Of a DNA stretch of 64,000 nucleotides, positions 33,961-45,079 are shown one piece after another (the stretch's first letter is position 1; each line of letters opens with the position of its first letter). A program made the translations under genes and the position numbers. A model generated the notes under the pieces. The model was given only the letters and a program-made list of their open reading frames with translations. It was not told where the DNA came from and searched no databases. Source of the stretch: Pomphorhynchus laevis (taxonomy: Eukaryota > Acanthocephala > Palaeacanthocephala > Echinorhynchida > Pomphorhynchidae); NCBI GenBank assembly GCA_012934845.2, contig WNNJ02001257.1:62001-126000 (forward strand), given 5' to 3'.

Positions 33961-34261
33961 AATCAAGCTCGTCTAGGGGTGATAAGGAAGTCGGCTCTAC
34001 TTGTAATAGAACTCCGGATTTTGGCAACATTTACAATTAGAAAACTGAAACTTATTAGATCCCGGAGCACAGTTTAACGCAATCAGATCTAAAACTATTA
34101 AAATGTATCCTTCAAAGGATTATGTGAGAAAGCAAGCAACGACAGCAAGTAAAATTCCTGCTGAATAAAATAAAGATGATCCGGAAAGCATATGGTAATT
34201 TTAAAGAAGTTTGCCTACTTATTAAGTAGGCATTCGGATATGCCTACTTTATATATCACAA

Positions 34262-34336
34262 GGCAGCCGAAACGACTGATGGTAGTTTACCCTACTGATG
34301 AGTGCTGCCGGCTACCATCAGCTCGTATAAGGGTGA
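34262..34336 (+). ncRNA. Permuted hammerhead, array 2 unit 1
   Basis: GGCAGC-C-GAAA (34262-34272); helix I strand TTTACCCTA before CTGATGAG (34295-34302); TGCTGCC; then CTACCATCAG, CTCGTA (NUH = GTA, cut expected after 34327) and TAAGGGTGA. Helix I pairs TA(A)GGGTGA with TTTACCCTA, differing from array 1 while staying paired. In combination with unit 2 (34622-34696) all three helices can also form as an ordinary hammerhead with a ~310-nt helix II loop. Confidence 0.55.
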
Positions 34337-34621
34337 TAAGGAAGTCTGCTCTACTTGTAATCGAACTCCAGATTTTTGGCAACATTTACAATTAGAAAAC
34401 TGAAGCTTATTTGCTCCCAGAGCACAGTTTAACGCAATCGGATTTAAAACTATAAAAATGTATCCTTCAAAGGATCCTGTAAAAAAGCAAGCAACGACAG
34501 CAAGTAAAATTCCTGCTGAATAAAATTAGGATGATCCGGAAAGCACATGGTTAGTTTAAAGAGGCTATGCCCATGCTACCACGTAAGCAAATGTCGGAGA
34601 TGCCTTCTTAATATATCACAA

Positions 34622-34696
34622 GGCAGCCGAAACAACTGATGGTAGTTCACCCTACTGATGAGTGCTGCCGGTTACCATCAGCTAGTCTAAGGGTGA
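34622..34696 (+). ncRNA. Permuted hammerhead, array 2 unit 2
   Basis: GGCAGC-C-GAAA, TTCACCCTA-CTGATGAG-TGCTGCC, TTACCATCAG, then CTAGTC (cut expected after 34687) and TAAGGGTGA. Core nucleotides are intact; helix III has one A-A mismatch. Confidence 0.5.
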
Positions 34697-34884
34697 TAAG
34701 GAAGTCTGCTCTACTTGTAATCGAACTCCGGTTTTTGGCAACATTTACAATTAGAAAACTGAAGCTTTTTAGCTCTCAGAGCACAGTTTAACACAATCGA
34801 ATTTAAAACTATAAAATGTATCCTTCAAAGGATCCTATGAGAAAGCAAGCAACGACGGCAAGTAAAATTCCTTAACGCACGCTT

Positions 34885-36130
34885 AAACAATGTTAAAAGC
34901 TCGAAAAAACAGAACTACCCATAATCTGAATCGCGTATACCGTTGTTGAAGTATGTCATCACACATAGAATGACTGGGCTAAGTAGCGACTTTAAATATT
35001 GCGAGAATAATTCGGTTTTATTTCGTGATCTGATGAGGATATATAGAATGCTGCCTGGTGTTTATGCCTCTTCATGAGGAAAACAGTTATTTATTTTCGA
35101 GTACACCAATGTGTGTCCCAGGGCAGGTGTAACAACAAATTATATTTTATATATTTGTACACTTTAAAGTGTCCCTGTAAAACAGCATTTCTATTATAAA
35201 GAATTTAGTGCCTGATGCAAGGGTAAACCGCAATACGCACTGCCATGTACATAGCTTATGCTAAATTTCCTCTGATGATTCAGATAAAGATTAGTTCTGT
35301 TTTTCGAGCTTTAGATATTGTTTAAGCGTGTGTTAAGGTGCCTATGGATGATTATTAAAGTCACGGTACTGATGAGCTCCGTTAGAGCGAAACGCGTATA
35401 CCGTTGTTGAAGTTTGTCGTCACACATAGGATGACTGGGCATACGTAGCGACTTTGAATAATGCGAGAATAATTCGGTTCTTTTTCTTGATCTGATGATG
35501 ATATATAGAATGCTGCCTGGTGTTTATGCCTCTTCATGAGGAAAACATAGTTATTTATTTACGAGTACACCATTGCGTGTCCAAGGGCAGGTGTAACAAC
35601 AAATTATATTTTATATATTTGTACACTTTAGAGTGTCCCTGTAAATCAGTATTTCTATTAAAAGGAATTTAGTGCCTGATGCATGGTTAAACCGCAATAC
35701 GCACGGCCATGCACAGAGCTTATGCTTAATTTCCTCTGATGATTCAGATTATAGGTAGTTCTGTTTTTCGAGTTTTAAACACTGTTTAAGCGAGTGTTAA
35801 AGTGCCTATGGATGATTATTAAAGTCACGGTACTAATGAGCTCCGTTAGAGCGAAACGCGTATACCGTTGTTGAAGTTTGTCGTCACACATAGGATGACT
35901 GGGCATACGTAGCGACTTTGAATAATGCGAGAATAATTCGGTTCTTTTTCTTGATATGATGAGGATATATAGAATGCTGCCTGGTGTTTATGCCTTATCA
36001 TGAGGAAAACATAGTTATTTATTTACGAGTACACCATTGTGTGTCCCAGGGCAGGTGTAACAACAAATTATATTTTATATATTTGTAGTGTCCCTGTAAA
36101 AGGAATTTAGTGCATGATGCATGGTTAAAC
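34885..36130 (+). repeat. ~462-bp tandem repeats with hammerhead ribozymes
   Basis: Three partial head-to-tail units (the word CGCGTATACCG recurs at about 34934, 35394 and 35856). Each unit has a hammerhead region, a conserved middle (AATAATTCGGTT; GCTGCCTGGTGTTTATGCC) and a tail GTCCCAGGGCAGGTGTAACA followed by AAATTATATT, which resembles the 3' ends of the CR1-like LINEs here (GGGCTGTTGTAACAATAAT). That suggests non-autonomous elements mobilised by a LINE. Terminal repeats of Penelope-like elements that carry hammerheads are the alternative. Related units are at 45080-46510. Confidence 0.75.
35362..35405 (+). ncRNA. Hammerhead ribozyme, intact core
   Basis: Normal strand order: helix I 5' strand ACGGTA (35363-35368), CTGATGA (35369-35375), helix II GCTC-CGTTA-GAGC (35376-35388), GAAA (35389-35392), a minimal helix III (C-G plus the A-U closing pair), NUH = GTA (35396-35398), and helix I 3' strand TACCGT (35399-35404). 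All invariant core positions are present. The next unit (35824-35868) has CTAATGA and should be dead. Confidence 0.8.
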
Positions 36131-36419
36131 CGCATATATATAGTAATTGAGTTAAACCGACAGAAATAAATCAGAGCACTTGATTTGTTTTTTACAAACG
36201 CGTTTCGCTTCAACAATAACGCTTCCTTAGTAACCGGCGGTTTAACTCAATTACAATATACACAAAAAGGATCTCATAATGGACCATCCCGTAAACAGCT
36301 GGTTCAACGATCATATACTATAATGAAGTGTAGAAAACAGGCAAATACACTTATAATTTATTTAAACGTTTCGTTCTTTATAGGGACTTCGTCACTATAT
36401 CTAGAAATAAACTGGCTGC
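36131..36419. other. Junction region
   Basis: Between the ribozyme repeats and the retroelement fossil. It has an inverted word GTAATTGAGTTAAACCG / CGGTTTAACTCAATTAC (36140-36156 and 36237-36253), a ~17-bp pair of arms about 80 bp apart. No gene. Confidence 0.5.
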
Positions 36420-38515
36420 TGACTTGCCTACGTCGTGCCATCTAAACCAGATGCACGAACCGGAGTTATGTGTAGGATCTTCGAATCCTCTTACATACAC
36501 GGTGCAGGAGTTCCAAACAGCAGTTGATACACTGCTTGGAACTGGGTCTGTTCTTGATGACAGTCAAGCTGAACCTGCACTCACTTTGCCAGGTGCAAAT
36601 GATGAGCCCTATGCTCATATCCTAATTATGGATATCCATGAAAGAATTCAATTAGATTTCGATTACTGGGAACAAGAAGCAGTATATAGTGCTCAGCATC
36701 GAAGGGAACATAATGTGTTTCCTACGCAATCTCGAAGTGCAGCTCAAGATTTACTTTTTGACTGGGCATTTGAAATCTTTGAGCGGCAGAGCAGTAGGGT
36801 ACTTAGCATAATAGACGTCAACTCCCTATAGTTCATTCCCCTGCTGAAACCGTCAGGAATCTGATCCATCACTCCACAGGAAAATACCCTGGGATGATGC
36901 ACGCAATTTTCTCGGTGATACCGGATTTGTTTCGGCCACCTATAAGAGAAATTGTTGATCAGATATCAGGAGAGGACGAGTATGCAGTTCTGCAACGAAA
37001 TCTCATACTCTTGATGAAGGGACAACTGACGACTAACGAGTATCTTGACATACTCAGTCAGCAAACTCCCACATCAATCGTCCTTGCGCACCAGGAAATG
37101 TTCTTAGAGCGTAACCTGGAAGACATTGATCTTGGATTTTTGTTATGAGAGCTCGTTCGCATACGTTCAACAGCGTATCAACGACATTCTTAGGTATCTG
37201 ATGTGGCCGACATACCTCGACTTTTAGAACAAAATCAGGCACCGAGACATATTTGTTCAATATTCTGCCAAGGAGTAAGAATTAAGCTATGCCGGTGAGT
37301 TGGCGCCGTTGGCGATCAAATGTGAGCCCTGCACTTTCAAAATCCATTCGATATCACATTAAAAAGGGCATAATAGCTCATCTACCACGGATGACTAAGC
37401 CACAATACTGTTCCCGAGTCTTCTTAATACCTAAGAAGGACTCGTACATACTGATTTATGATGGGAGGATATGGGACGGGTGTAAAACCCCGGATTTCTA
37501 TCTACCATCTATTTATCAAGTCTTAGATAAGAAACATGTTGTGTGCAAGAGCTGATACGTAAATCAATTGATTTTAAATCAATGTTCTACCGAATACATC
37601 TTTGCCCTTCCGATTGGATAAAAACAGCTTTCGAATATAATGGTAATTACTATCATTACAAAGTTGTTCTTTTCGGTATACCTTGGGGACCCTTTTGGGC
37701 ACAAATGATTGGTAATGCGATTACTAATTTTGCTCGTAAACAAGGGGTAGAAGCTTGGACTTATATTGATGATATTATCCTATCGCATGACTCTAGAGCA
37801 GTACTTGCTTCAGCAGTCAAAAAGCTTCTCGCTCTCTGTAAAATTGGAAAATTCTCTCTAAACCGAGAGAAGTGCATCCTTCGCCCTCGTAAGGAGATCA
37901 CCTTCTTAGGGGGTACTTGGACGACTGAAGGAGTGCAGATTACTTCGGATGCGCTATCTCGTTTTCGCGAGGCTGTAGCGTATCTGAGGATTCTGAAATC
38001 TCCTATCCTTTATTCATAGAATAAATCCTTTATTCATAGTCGCCAAGGGATGCGTTTGAGAGGTTTGATAAACTACTGTCTGCCTTTCTTTTCCACTGCG
38101 CATAAGCTCCTTTACCATGATGATCCTTTGCAATCCTGATTTTTGGAGTGGCTCATAGATATAAGGTGCCCCTGATTTTGCTTAAGCCACGAAAAGTATG
38201 CCACGAAAAAATCTTTGTGGATACTACCAAAACACAAATTGGTATAGTGGGCTCGGAAGAGATGTTACACACATATGATTTACCATATGAACTTCCAATA
38301 TTCGAGGCTGAATTATTAGCCGCCTGGTGTGGTCATAAACTATACCCAGACGCTGATATTTACACGTATAACCAAGGTGTTTATCATTCAGTCCTCAAAT
38401 GGAGAGCAAAAACGGTGCCTTTGGGTAACCTTTTCCTACAAGATATGCATGGTATACCTATACATTGGATACCCACTGCGTCTAACCCGGCAGACATACC
38501 TAGTCGCTGGTAGAA
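36420..38515 (+). mobile_element. Fossil retroelement (LTR-kin, DIRS- or LTR-type): RT and RNase H
   Basis: An upstream ORF of unknown nature (36424-37150) is followed by reverse transcriptase (about 37290-38020; VFLIPKKDS, FGIPWGPFWAQM, TYIDDIIL) and RNase H (about 38150-38513; KIFVDTTKTQIG, LPIFEAELLAAW, ending NPADIPSRW). No protease, integrase or tyrosine recombinase is seen in the window, and no terminal repeats were recognised, so the family cannot be fixed. It is broken in several places and looks old. It ends against the Penelope-like element at 38.7 kb. Confidence 0.7.
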
Positions 38516-38699
38516 ACTATCTTTCTCTCCTTTTTGCTTGTTTCTTCTTTCATGACATGACAGCTATTACCCACGTAGCTACGTGTCTTCCGTGTCGATA
38601 CTATCTACTAGAATCACACGAGATGTCCTTTCGTCTGACGGTCGAAAGGCAGGAAGAATTATTTTCAAGAAATAGCTTTTTAGAAAAAGCGAATTATTA

Positions 38700-40610
38700 T
38701 TCGTTACGTGAGGTCTCGCCACTTTAATGGATGTGCAGCTGTAAGCCCGTAAGGACCATCTGCCATTATTTGTGCTATCCATTTCATTTCCGCTCCTTTT
38801 CGATTTTTGTAACTATTAAAATCCTGTTCAATTATTGTATAATTGTAATATTCTTGTTGACACCTGTTTTCATCTTTATGTATTAGTGCATGTCTAACCG
38901 CGCCTTCTGTTGCATCGTTTCGCTTGATGTCTGCTCTTCGATTGTTAACACGAATGCTTAGAGAGTTGGATGTCTCACCAACATAATATTTATCACGCTG
39001 CTTACAAGATGCGATGTAAACTCAGTTTCTCGTCTTGCAGTCGGATTTATGTGAGTGTCGATATTCAAGTTGTGTTTCATTGCTTCGAAACGTCTTTGTC
39101 CCATTTATCAATGCGCAACATTTACACCTCGCTCTTTTACATGGTGCACATTTGTTATGTTGTTCGTCTCTCAGTTCACCCGATTCTTCGGACATGTTGA
39201 ATTTAGATCGAACGAGCATCTTCTTAAGCGTCTGATGAGTTTTAAAGTACACTATTGGTTGCTTACCATGCGTTTTACACATCTTAAACGCCTCTACCAT
39301 TCTTCTACTTTATGATGCTAGGGCTGGGTGGTATGTTGTCACACATGCAGCCTTTTTCGGTCTTTCGGGTTGTGCTGATAGAAGCTCTGTCCGTGATACT
39401 GTCGCGAATTTATCCATGATTTTGTCGATCCAACGCCTTTTATATCCTAGCTCGAGTAGGTCTGTTGTTAATTGTGATAACGTATTGTACCTAGAGTGTT
39501 GGGTACTAGAAACCTTAATAATTCGCCGTATTTCACTACACACCATTCCTCGTTTTGTCGATTGACTATAGGCACTAGTTGAGTGTAAATACATTGGTGC
39601 TGATTGGGGTTTGCGGTAGCACCTTGTTGAGAACACATCTTTCCTAGTTGTACTTAGCTTTTCGATTCTAACATCAAGGAAGTTCACATGACATTCTAGG
39701 TTGCATGTAAATTTCATTTGTCCGTCGTTTAGTTGCTTCAAGAAGGCCTACATTGCATTTTCACTACCATCACATATGCAAAATACATCGTCGATATACC
39801 GCATCCATGAATGCGGCTTCACTACTGAGTTGCTTATTAGTTCTTCGTACATGCCCATAAACAGTATCGCATAACATGGTGCTAGGGGTGTACCCATGGC
39901 AGTACCTTTAAGTTGAATATAACATTGCCCATTAAACTCAACAACATTTCTGCGTAGTATCAATTCCGTAGCTTTCACTATAAAATCCGCTTCATCACTA
40001 TCTAAAGCCGCTGTTGCTCTGTACATCGCTTTCATACCTTCTTCATGGGGCATGTTTGGATATAGAGACTCGACATCTAGCGTGAAGATCTTTGCATTCG
40101 ACAGGATTGTATCTTTGATCTGGTTAATTTTCCTCAAAAAATCGTCCGTACTTTCTAAATGAGCCGACACATTCGCTATCAACGGCTTTAGTTTGCTATG
40201 GACATATCGAGAAAGTCTCTCTGCTGGTGTACCGAGGCAGCTCACAATTGGTCTCCCAGGACAGTGAATAACCATTTTGTGGATTTTCGGGAGCATGTAA
40301 AAATATTTAGGGTTGTTTAAGCTGTTAATCACATGGGTGCATTCTTTAGTGGTAATGACACCCTTTTTTACATACCTTACTACCAGTTCTTCAACATCTT
40401 CGCTGATCTTACTAATATCCTCCTTATCGAATTTTCCATAAATATCACTGTTTAAATGTCGTTGCGCTTCATTAATATAATCATTTTCGGACCAAATAAC
40501 CACTTCCCCCTCTTTATCAGCTTACTTTATTACGATCCATTTTCTCTTACAAAAGAGGAATTTTCTAAGGACTAATTCTCTTTGTTTACACGTAAACGAC
40601 ATGGTGGAGT
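38700..40610 (-). mobile_element. Penelope-clade PLE with C-terminal GIY-YIG
   Basis: On the minus strand: RT from 40503 (VVIWSENDYINEAQRHL; YFMLPKIHK-type word YMLPKIHK; GRPIVSCLGTPAERLSRYV; FTLDVESLYPNMPHEEGM; LKGTAMGTPLAPCYAILFM; WMRYIDDVFCI), continued in another frame at 39741-39310, then a Cys-rich connector at 39022-39300 (CAPCKRARCKCC) and a GIY-YIG endonuclease (38700-39020; DKYYVGETSNSLSIRV ... MKWIAQIMADGPYGL). RT followed by GIY-YIG is the standard Penelope layout. At least two frame changes make it inactive. The N-terminus before 40503 is decayed. Confidence 0.85.
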
Positions 40611-41228
40611 AAAGTAAGGACCAAATTTAAGTATATTACGTTGTTCAATAGTTAATGATTTATCAGTCCAAGAAGCGTATAATACGCTTCAAGAAGCGTA
40701 TTTTATTAAAAAAAAGAACCTAATTTAATGCTAAATAATAAATCCGATTACAACCTTAAATTAAATTATAATTAATTATTCCAATATTACATTATTTTAA
40801 TGTTTCCAATTCGTTTGTTTTTTCTAATTGTATTATTATATTGTTTTGGTTAAGATTAAATTATAATTTATTCTACTATTACATTATTTTTATTATTAAA
40901 TTCGTATGTTTTTTGTCACTTATTTTATGATTTTAATTTTATTATGGTCTATGATTCTGTTTTTTTTCTTTTTGTTGTTTTTAAAATGTGTGTAAAATTT
41001 TTGTGTATGATTGCTTTGTTTCTCGGTATTTTCTTTTTCTTATAAGTAGAAATGAGGGGCACATCAATGCTTGAATTTTTGTATAAATGTTGGAAACACG
41101 GGGGAAAAAGAAAAATTGTGAAACATTTTATTGTAATCCTGATGATAGCAGGAGCTATCGAAATATAGAGTTTTTATCAAATAAAGGATAATTTCTGCTT
41201 CTTTGTTCCTGTAATAACTATATTTAAA
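40611..41228. other. AT-rich spacer
   Basis: No gene. A short direct repeat AAGAAGCGTAT occurs near 40669-40700. Confidence 0.4.
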
Positions 41229-41760
41229 ATGGAAGAAGATTATGGGTTTAGTATTTATTACCCAAATACATGTTTTTGCGGAGAACTTGATATTCAACAG
41301 GCTCTCTTATGCAAGAAAGGATGTATAATATATGCCTGTCACGATGCGATCTGCGACACGTTAATAATGCTGTTGAAGACCACGTTTTCTGATGTGAAGA
41401 AAGAACCCTCACTAATGCCTATAGCATATGATGTGGATTTTCGAAATAACGCGACTACTAAAGCAAATAATGCACGACTGGATATTCCATGTCTTTACCT
41501 CACTGATATACCGATGGAGCGATCCTTATGAATATTACGGTTTTTAACACATTTTGCCCCATCATATAGTGCTGAAGTGTTGCACTAAAAAATACTAACA
41601 CATGTTGCGCACATCAAAACAGAAAACACGAAGAAGCTTTATCCGACAACTATCAATCGGTTACATTTTAGGTTGTGTAATAGCAAAGGCTAATTCTGCG
41701 TGCATACAATATTCTAAAGAGCATCAAATACATACGAACAATAACGCCGTACTTGTATAA
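41229..41760 (+). mobile_element. Retroelement-associated Cys/His plus nuclease-like domain, fragment 1
   Basis: The open part 41229-41531 reads YGFSIYYPNTCFCGELDIQQ, then ALLCKKGC, CHDAICDTLIMLLK and NNARLDI. This is the order C-x-C ... C ... H/RH-x-x-x-x-D ... ARLDI that recurs in many uncharacterised repeat-encoded proteins of invertebrates; the following FNTF/APSY words fall in another frame to about 41760. The D...ARLDI...VRVF pattern could be a PD-(D/E)XK-like nuclease core (inference). It is a decayed fragment, not a host gene. A second fragment is at 60795-61345. Confidence 0.5.
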
Positions 41761-41769
41761 TCTGATAAT

Positions 41770-42595
41770 CTGATTTACAATCAAACAACGGGACCCATTG
41801 AAGGGTAACCCTTCACGTGTACTTTTGGTGAATAAATGATCTCTTTTAAATTTTTTTATTAAAAAATATTAAAAATAAAATTTACAATTCATTATATATT
41901 GAATTGTTATTGAAATAAATAATTTTCAATATTAATTCAATTGTTATTGAATTAATATTGAAATATTATTTCTTACTTTAAAGCATAACTATAAAGCTAG
42001 TAATAACTTTGTCCTCATATGCAAAAAGCTGTATTATGATATACTAATGAAAGAGGTTAATTCTAATGATTTAAATGTAAATCCAACATATGAACGTAGT
42101 GAGTTGAGTTTAGAAACAATTATTACAAGTCACTGTTCTATAATGGATAAAAAGGGTATAAAAATTGAATCAGATAATAAAACTATACCTATATTATATT
42201 GGAATCCAAAATTACATAAAAATCCAACAAAACCTAGGTTCATTTGTAGTACTTTTTAATGTACATTAAAACCACTTTCTGTCTATATAAATAAAATACT
42301 TAAGGTAATTAAAGCACACTTCAAAAAATATTGTAAGATAATCGAAATTAATACTGGTATAAAACACTATTTCAGTATCAATTCTACAAAAGAATTTTTA
42401 GAACACACAAAAGGAATAAAATTTTGGAATATAAATGCATACGATTTTAGTACGCTTTATACAAATCTAGATTTAGTAGATATTAAAGAAGCGTTAGTAA
42501 AATTAATTAACCTTATATTCGGTAAAAGATATACATATATATGTTATACTAACTATAACCCATATCTAACAAAGATTAAAGACAATCAATTAAGG
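41770..42595 (+). mobile_element. Naiad-type PLE RT fragment, tandem copy 1
   Basis: RT N-terminal half (MKEVNSNDLNVNPTYERSEL, PILYWNPKLHKNP, YDFSTLYTNLDLVDIKEAL). It starts with a ~60-bp leader (ACGGGACCCATTGAAGGGTA) repeated at 42607 before copy 2, and stops abruptly near 42575. Copies 1 and 2 are nearly identical over ~550 bp, so this is a head-to-tail arrangement of a truncated unit, common for Penelope-like elements. Confidence 0.8.
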
Positions 42596-42599
42596 CAGA

Positions 42600-44310
42600 C
42601 AATCATACAACGGGACCCTTTGAAGGGTAACCCTTCAATTGTACTTTTGGTGAATAAATGATTTCCTTTAAAAATTTTTTATTAAAAAATATCAAAAATA
42701 AAATTTACAATTCATTATATAATGACTTAAATTCTTACTTTAAAGAATAACTATATGATAACAACTATTGATAAAGCTAGTAATAACTTTGTCCTCATAT
42801 GCAAAAAGCTGTATTATGATATACTAATGAAAGAGGTTAATTCTAATGATTTAAATGTAAATCCAACATATGAACGTAGTGAGTTGAGTTTAGAAACAAT
42901 TATTACAAGTCACTGTTCTATAATGGATAAAAAGGGTATAAAGGTTGAATTAGATAATAAAACTATACCTATATTATATTGGAATCCAAAATTACATAAA
43001 AATCCAATAAAACCTAGGTTCATATGTAGTGCGTTTAAATGTACATTAAAACCACTTTCTGTCTATATGAATAAAATACTTAAAGTAATTAAAGCACATT
43101 TTAAAAAATATTGCAAGGTAATCGAAATTAATACTGGTATAAAACACTATTTCAGTATTAATTCTACAAAAGAATTTTTAGAACAGACAAAAGGAATAAA
43201 TTTTCAAAATATAAATACATACGATTTTAGTACGCTTTATACAAATCTAGATTTAGTAGATATTAAAGAAGCGTTAGTAAAATTAATTAATCTTATATTC
43301 GGAAAAAGATATACATATATATGTTATAATAATTATAACGCCTATCTAACAAAAATTAAACCATCAAATAAATATAAATATATGGATAAAATTGAATTAA
43401 TAGAATCCTTAAATATTTTGATAAATCAAAATTATTTAAAAGTAGGGACATCTATATTTAGACAAGTAAAAGGTGTTCCAATGGGTGGTAATAGTAGCCT
43501 AATTATAGCTTACTTATTTTTAAGCTTTCTAGAATATGAATTTGTTCATAAATGTGTAGAAAATAGTTTCGATATATTTTGGACATCTATATTTAGACAT
43601 TTTCGAAATGGACATATATATATATGTATATATATATTCGGACAAGTAAAATGTGCTTTAATTAGAGGTAATAGTAACCCAATTATAGCTGACTTATTGT
43701 TAAGCTTTATAGAATATGAATTTGTTCATAACTGTTTAAAAAATAAATCTAAATTATATAAATATATGAAATATATGTTTTGATATATTGATGATATATG
43801 TTTATTTAACTCTAACAATTTTTATTCAATAAGCGAACAAATTTATCCAGGTAGTCTCATTCTTAATAAAAGCAATATTAATGATAAAGAAAGTATATAT
43901 CTAGATATGAACATTAGATTAACGTCAATTAAAACTACTTTTAATTTATATCGTAAAGATGACATATTTAAATTTACAAAAAACATATTTTTGCATGAGC
44001 ATTCATGCATACCATATAATATAAAATATAATACATTCAATAATGAAATTTTAAGAATTGCAACAATTTGTAACGATATTGGCTTTCTTTAAAATCATTT
44101 AAATAATTAAATAGATACATATTTTAAACTAGATTACTATAAAAATAACATCAAGCAGAAAATAGTAAAATATATAAATCAACACAATAATATTAAAAAT
44201 CAATTTAAAATCATTAGTGGCAAATTTTATGGCTGGATAATAAATAATATACTTTGTATTAGAATAAGATACTAGATAGTTTTATTAGAGGAAATACATC
44301 ATTAGCATGT
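42600..44310 (+). mobile_element. Naiad-type PLE RT, tandem copy 2 with internal duplication
   Basis: Open from 42755 to 43783 (342 codons): NWNPKLHKNP-type motif at about 42990, TYDFSTLYTNLDLVDIKEAL (motif A), VKGVPMGGNSS (motif B), then a second, altered copy of the motif-B segment (FGQVKCALIRGNSNP, 43640-43690) in the same frame, then the YIDD motif just after the stop near 43790, and the C-terminal region to 44230. No GIY-YIG domain is attached upstream, so it is 5'-truncated. The 3' UTR and module follow at 44310-44620. Confidence 0.8.
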
Positions 44311-44620
44311 AATTGGCCCCGCTGATATGTTGGGTAGAGAAGTTAGGGGCCGAAAGCTGATAGCATAGCAGTTTCTTTTGATGACCTCTAATTCTTATTC
44401 AGATACAACGTTTGTTATTTATTAGTCAATTCATAAAAATGACTTTTATTTTAAATTTCAATTTTTTATTTTAGCTTGATATAAATTATAAAAAATCTTA
44501 TAACAATTATTTATTTTATTTAATTATTAAATTTTGATTTAGCATTATTATATTTTGTTTATATTATAATTATATAAAATACGTAGACTCAGTTAGCTGA
44601 TTTGATTTGTCATTTACATC
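44310..44620 (+). repeat. Naiad 3' terminal module
   Basis: Follows the RT of the 42600-44310 copy. It begins GCTGATATGTTGGGTAGAG, has the hairpin partner AGCATAGCAG, then GATGACCTCTAATT, an AT-rich stretch, and ends near GTAGACTCAGTTAGCTG. Homologous modules: 2745-3037, 24310-24440, 50820-51120, 59890-60175 and 60525-60790. Confidence 0.75.
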
Positions 44621-44639
44621 GTGAACTTCCACACAATGA

Positions 44640-45020
44640 TTTACTATCGCGTCTTCCTTTTTAAGTCCCTTCTATTATTCAGGCGTACGTTCATCGATAA
44701 TCCACTCGTCCACATATTGTGCCTCACACAATTCACAGTTCTCCACATATACCACACCCTTCGGAGCGCAATTTGTTGACCGCTTTAACTGATAAGATAG
44801 TCCTGTGTTTAAGCTGCTAAACATTGTATTGTCTTTTATGCTATTGTAACATTTAGCGCTCTGTCTACGACATTTAGTACATTGACCATTACTATTTTTA
44901 TCTTGGTTATTATTGGTGTGATTTGATGGTTGTTGTTTTGTATTTATTGTGTCATTATTTTTACTATAAATGTATATTCTTCGTTCTTTCATATTTAAAG
45001 TTCCGCGTACATCATTCACT
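44640..45020 (-). mobile_element. PLE GIY-YIG fragment
   Basis: The minus-strand ORF ends with CTKCRRQSAKC, then GVVYVENCELCEAQYVDEW, matching the Cys-rich connector and GIY-YIG start of Penelope-like elements. No RT is attached. Truncated. Confidence 0.6.
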
Positions 45021-45079
45021 TTATTTTATATCACGTTGAAGGCATCGTAAAGCTGGATGATCAGAATTAATGACAAAAT

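Larger units (their letters stand above)
33962..34875 (+). repeat. Second ~360-bp tandem array, same family as 4530-6112
   Basis: About 2.5 units with ~355-360-bp spacing. Hammerhead strands are at 34262-34336 and 34622-34696; the first partial unit starts at the cleavage-site side (33965). It is diverged from the 4.5-6.1-kb array but keeps the core words CGAAAC, CTGATGAG and the NUH sites (GTA and GTC). The downstream box-like words TAAGGGTGATAAGG and AATCGAACTCC are kept. It abuts the LINE L 5' side on its left. Confidence 0.8.
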
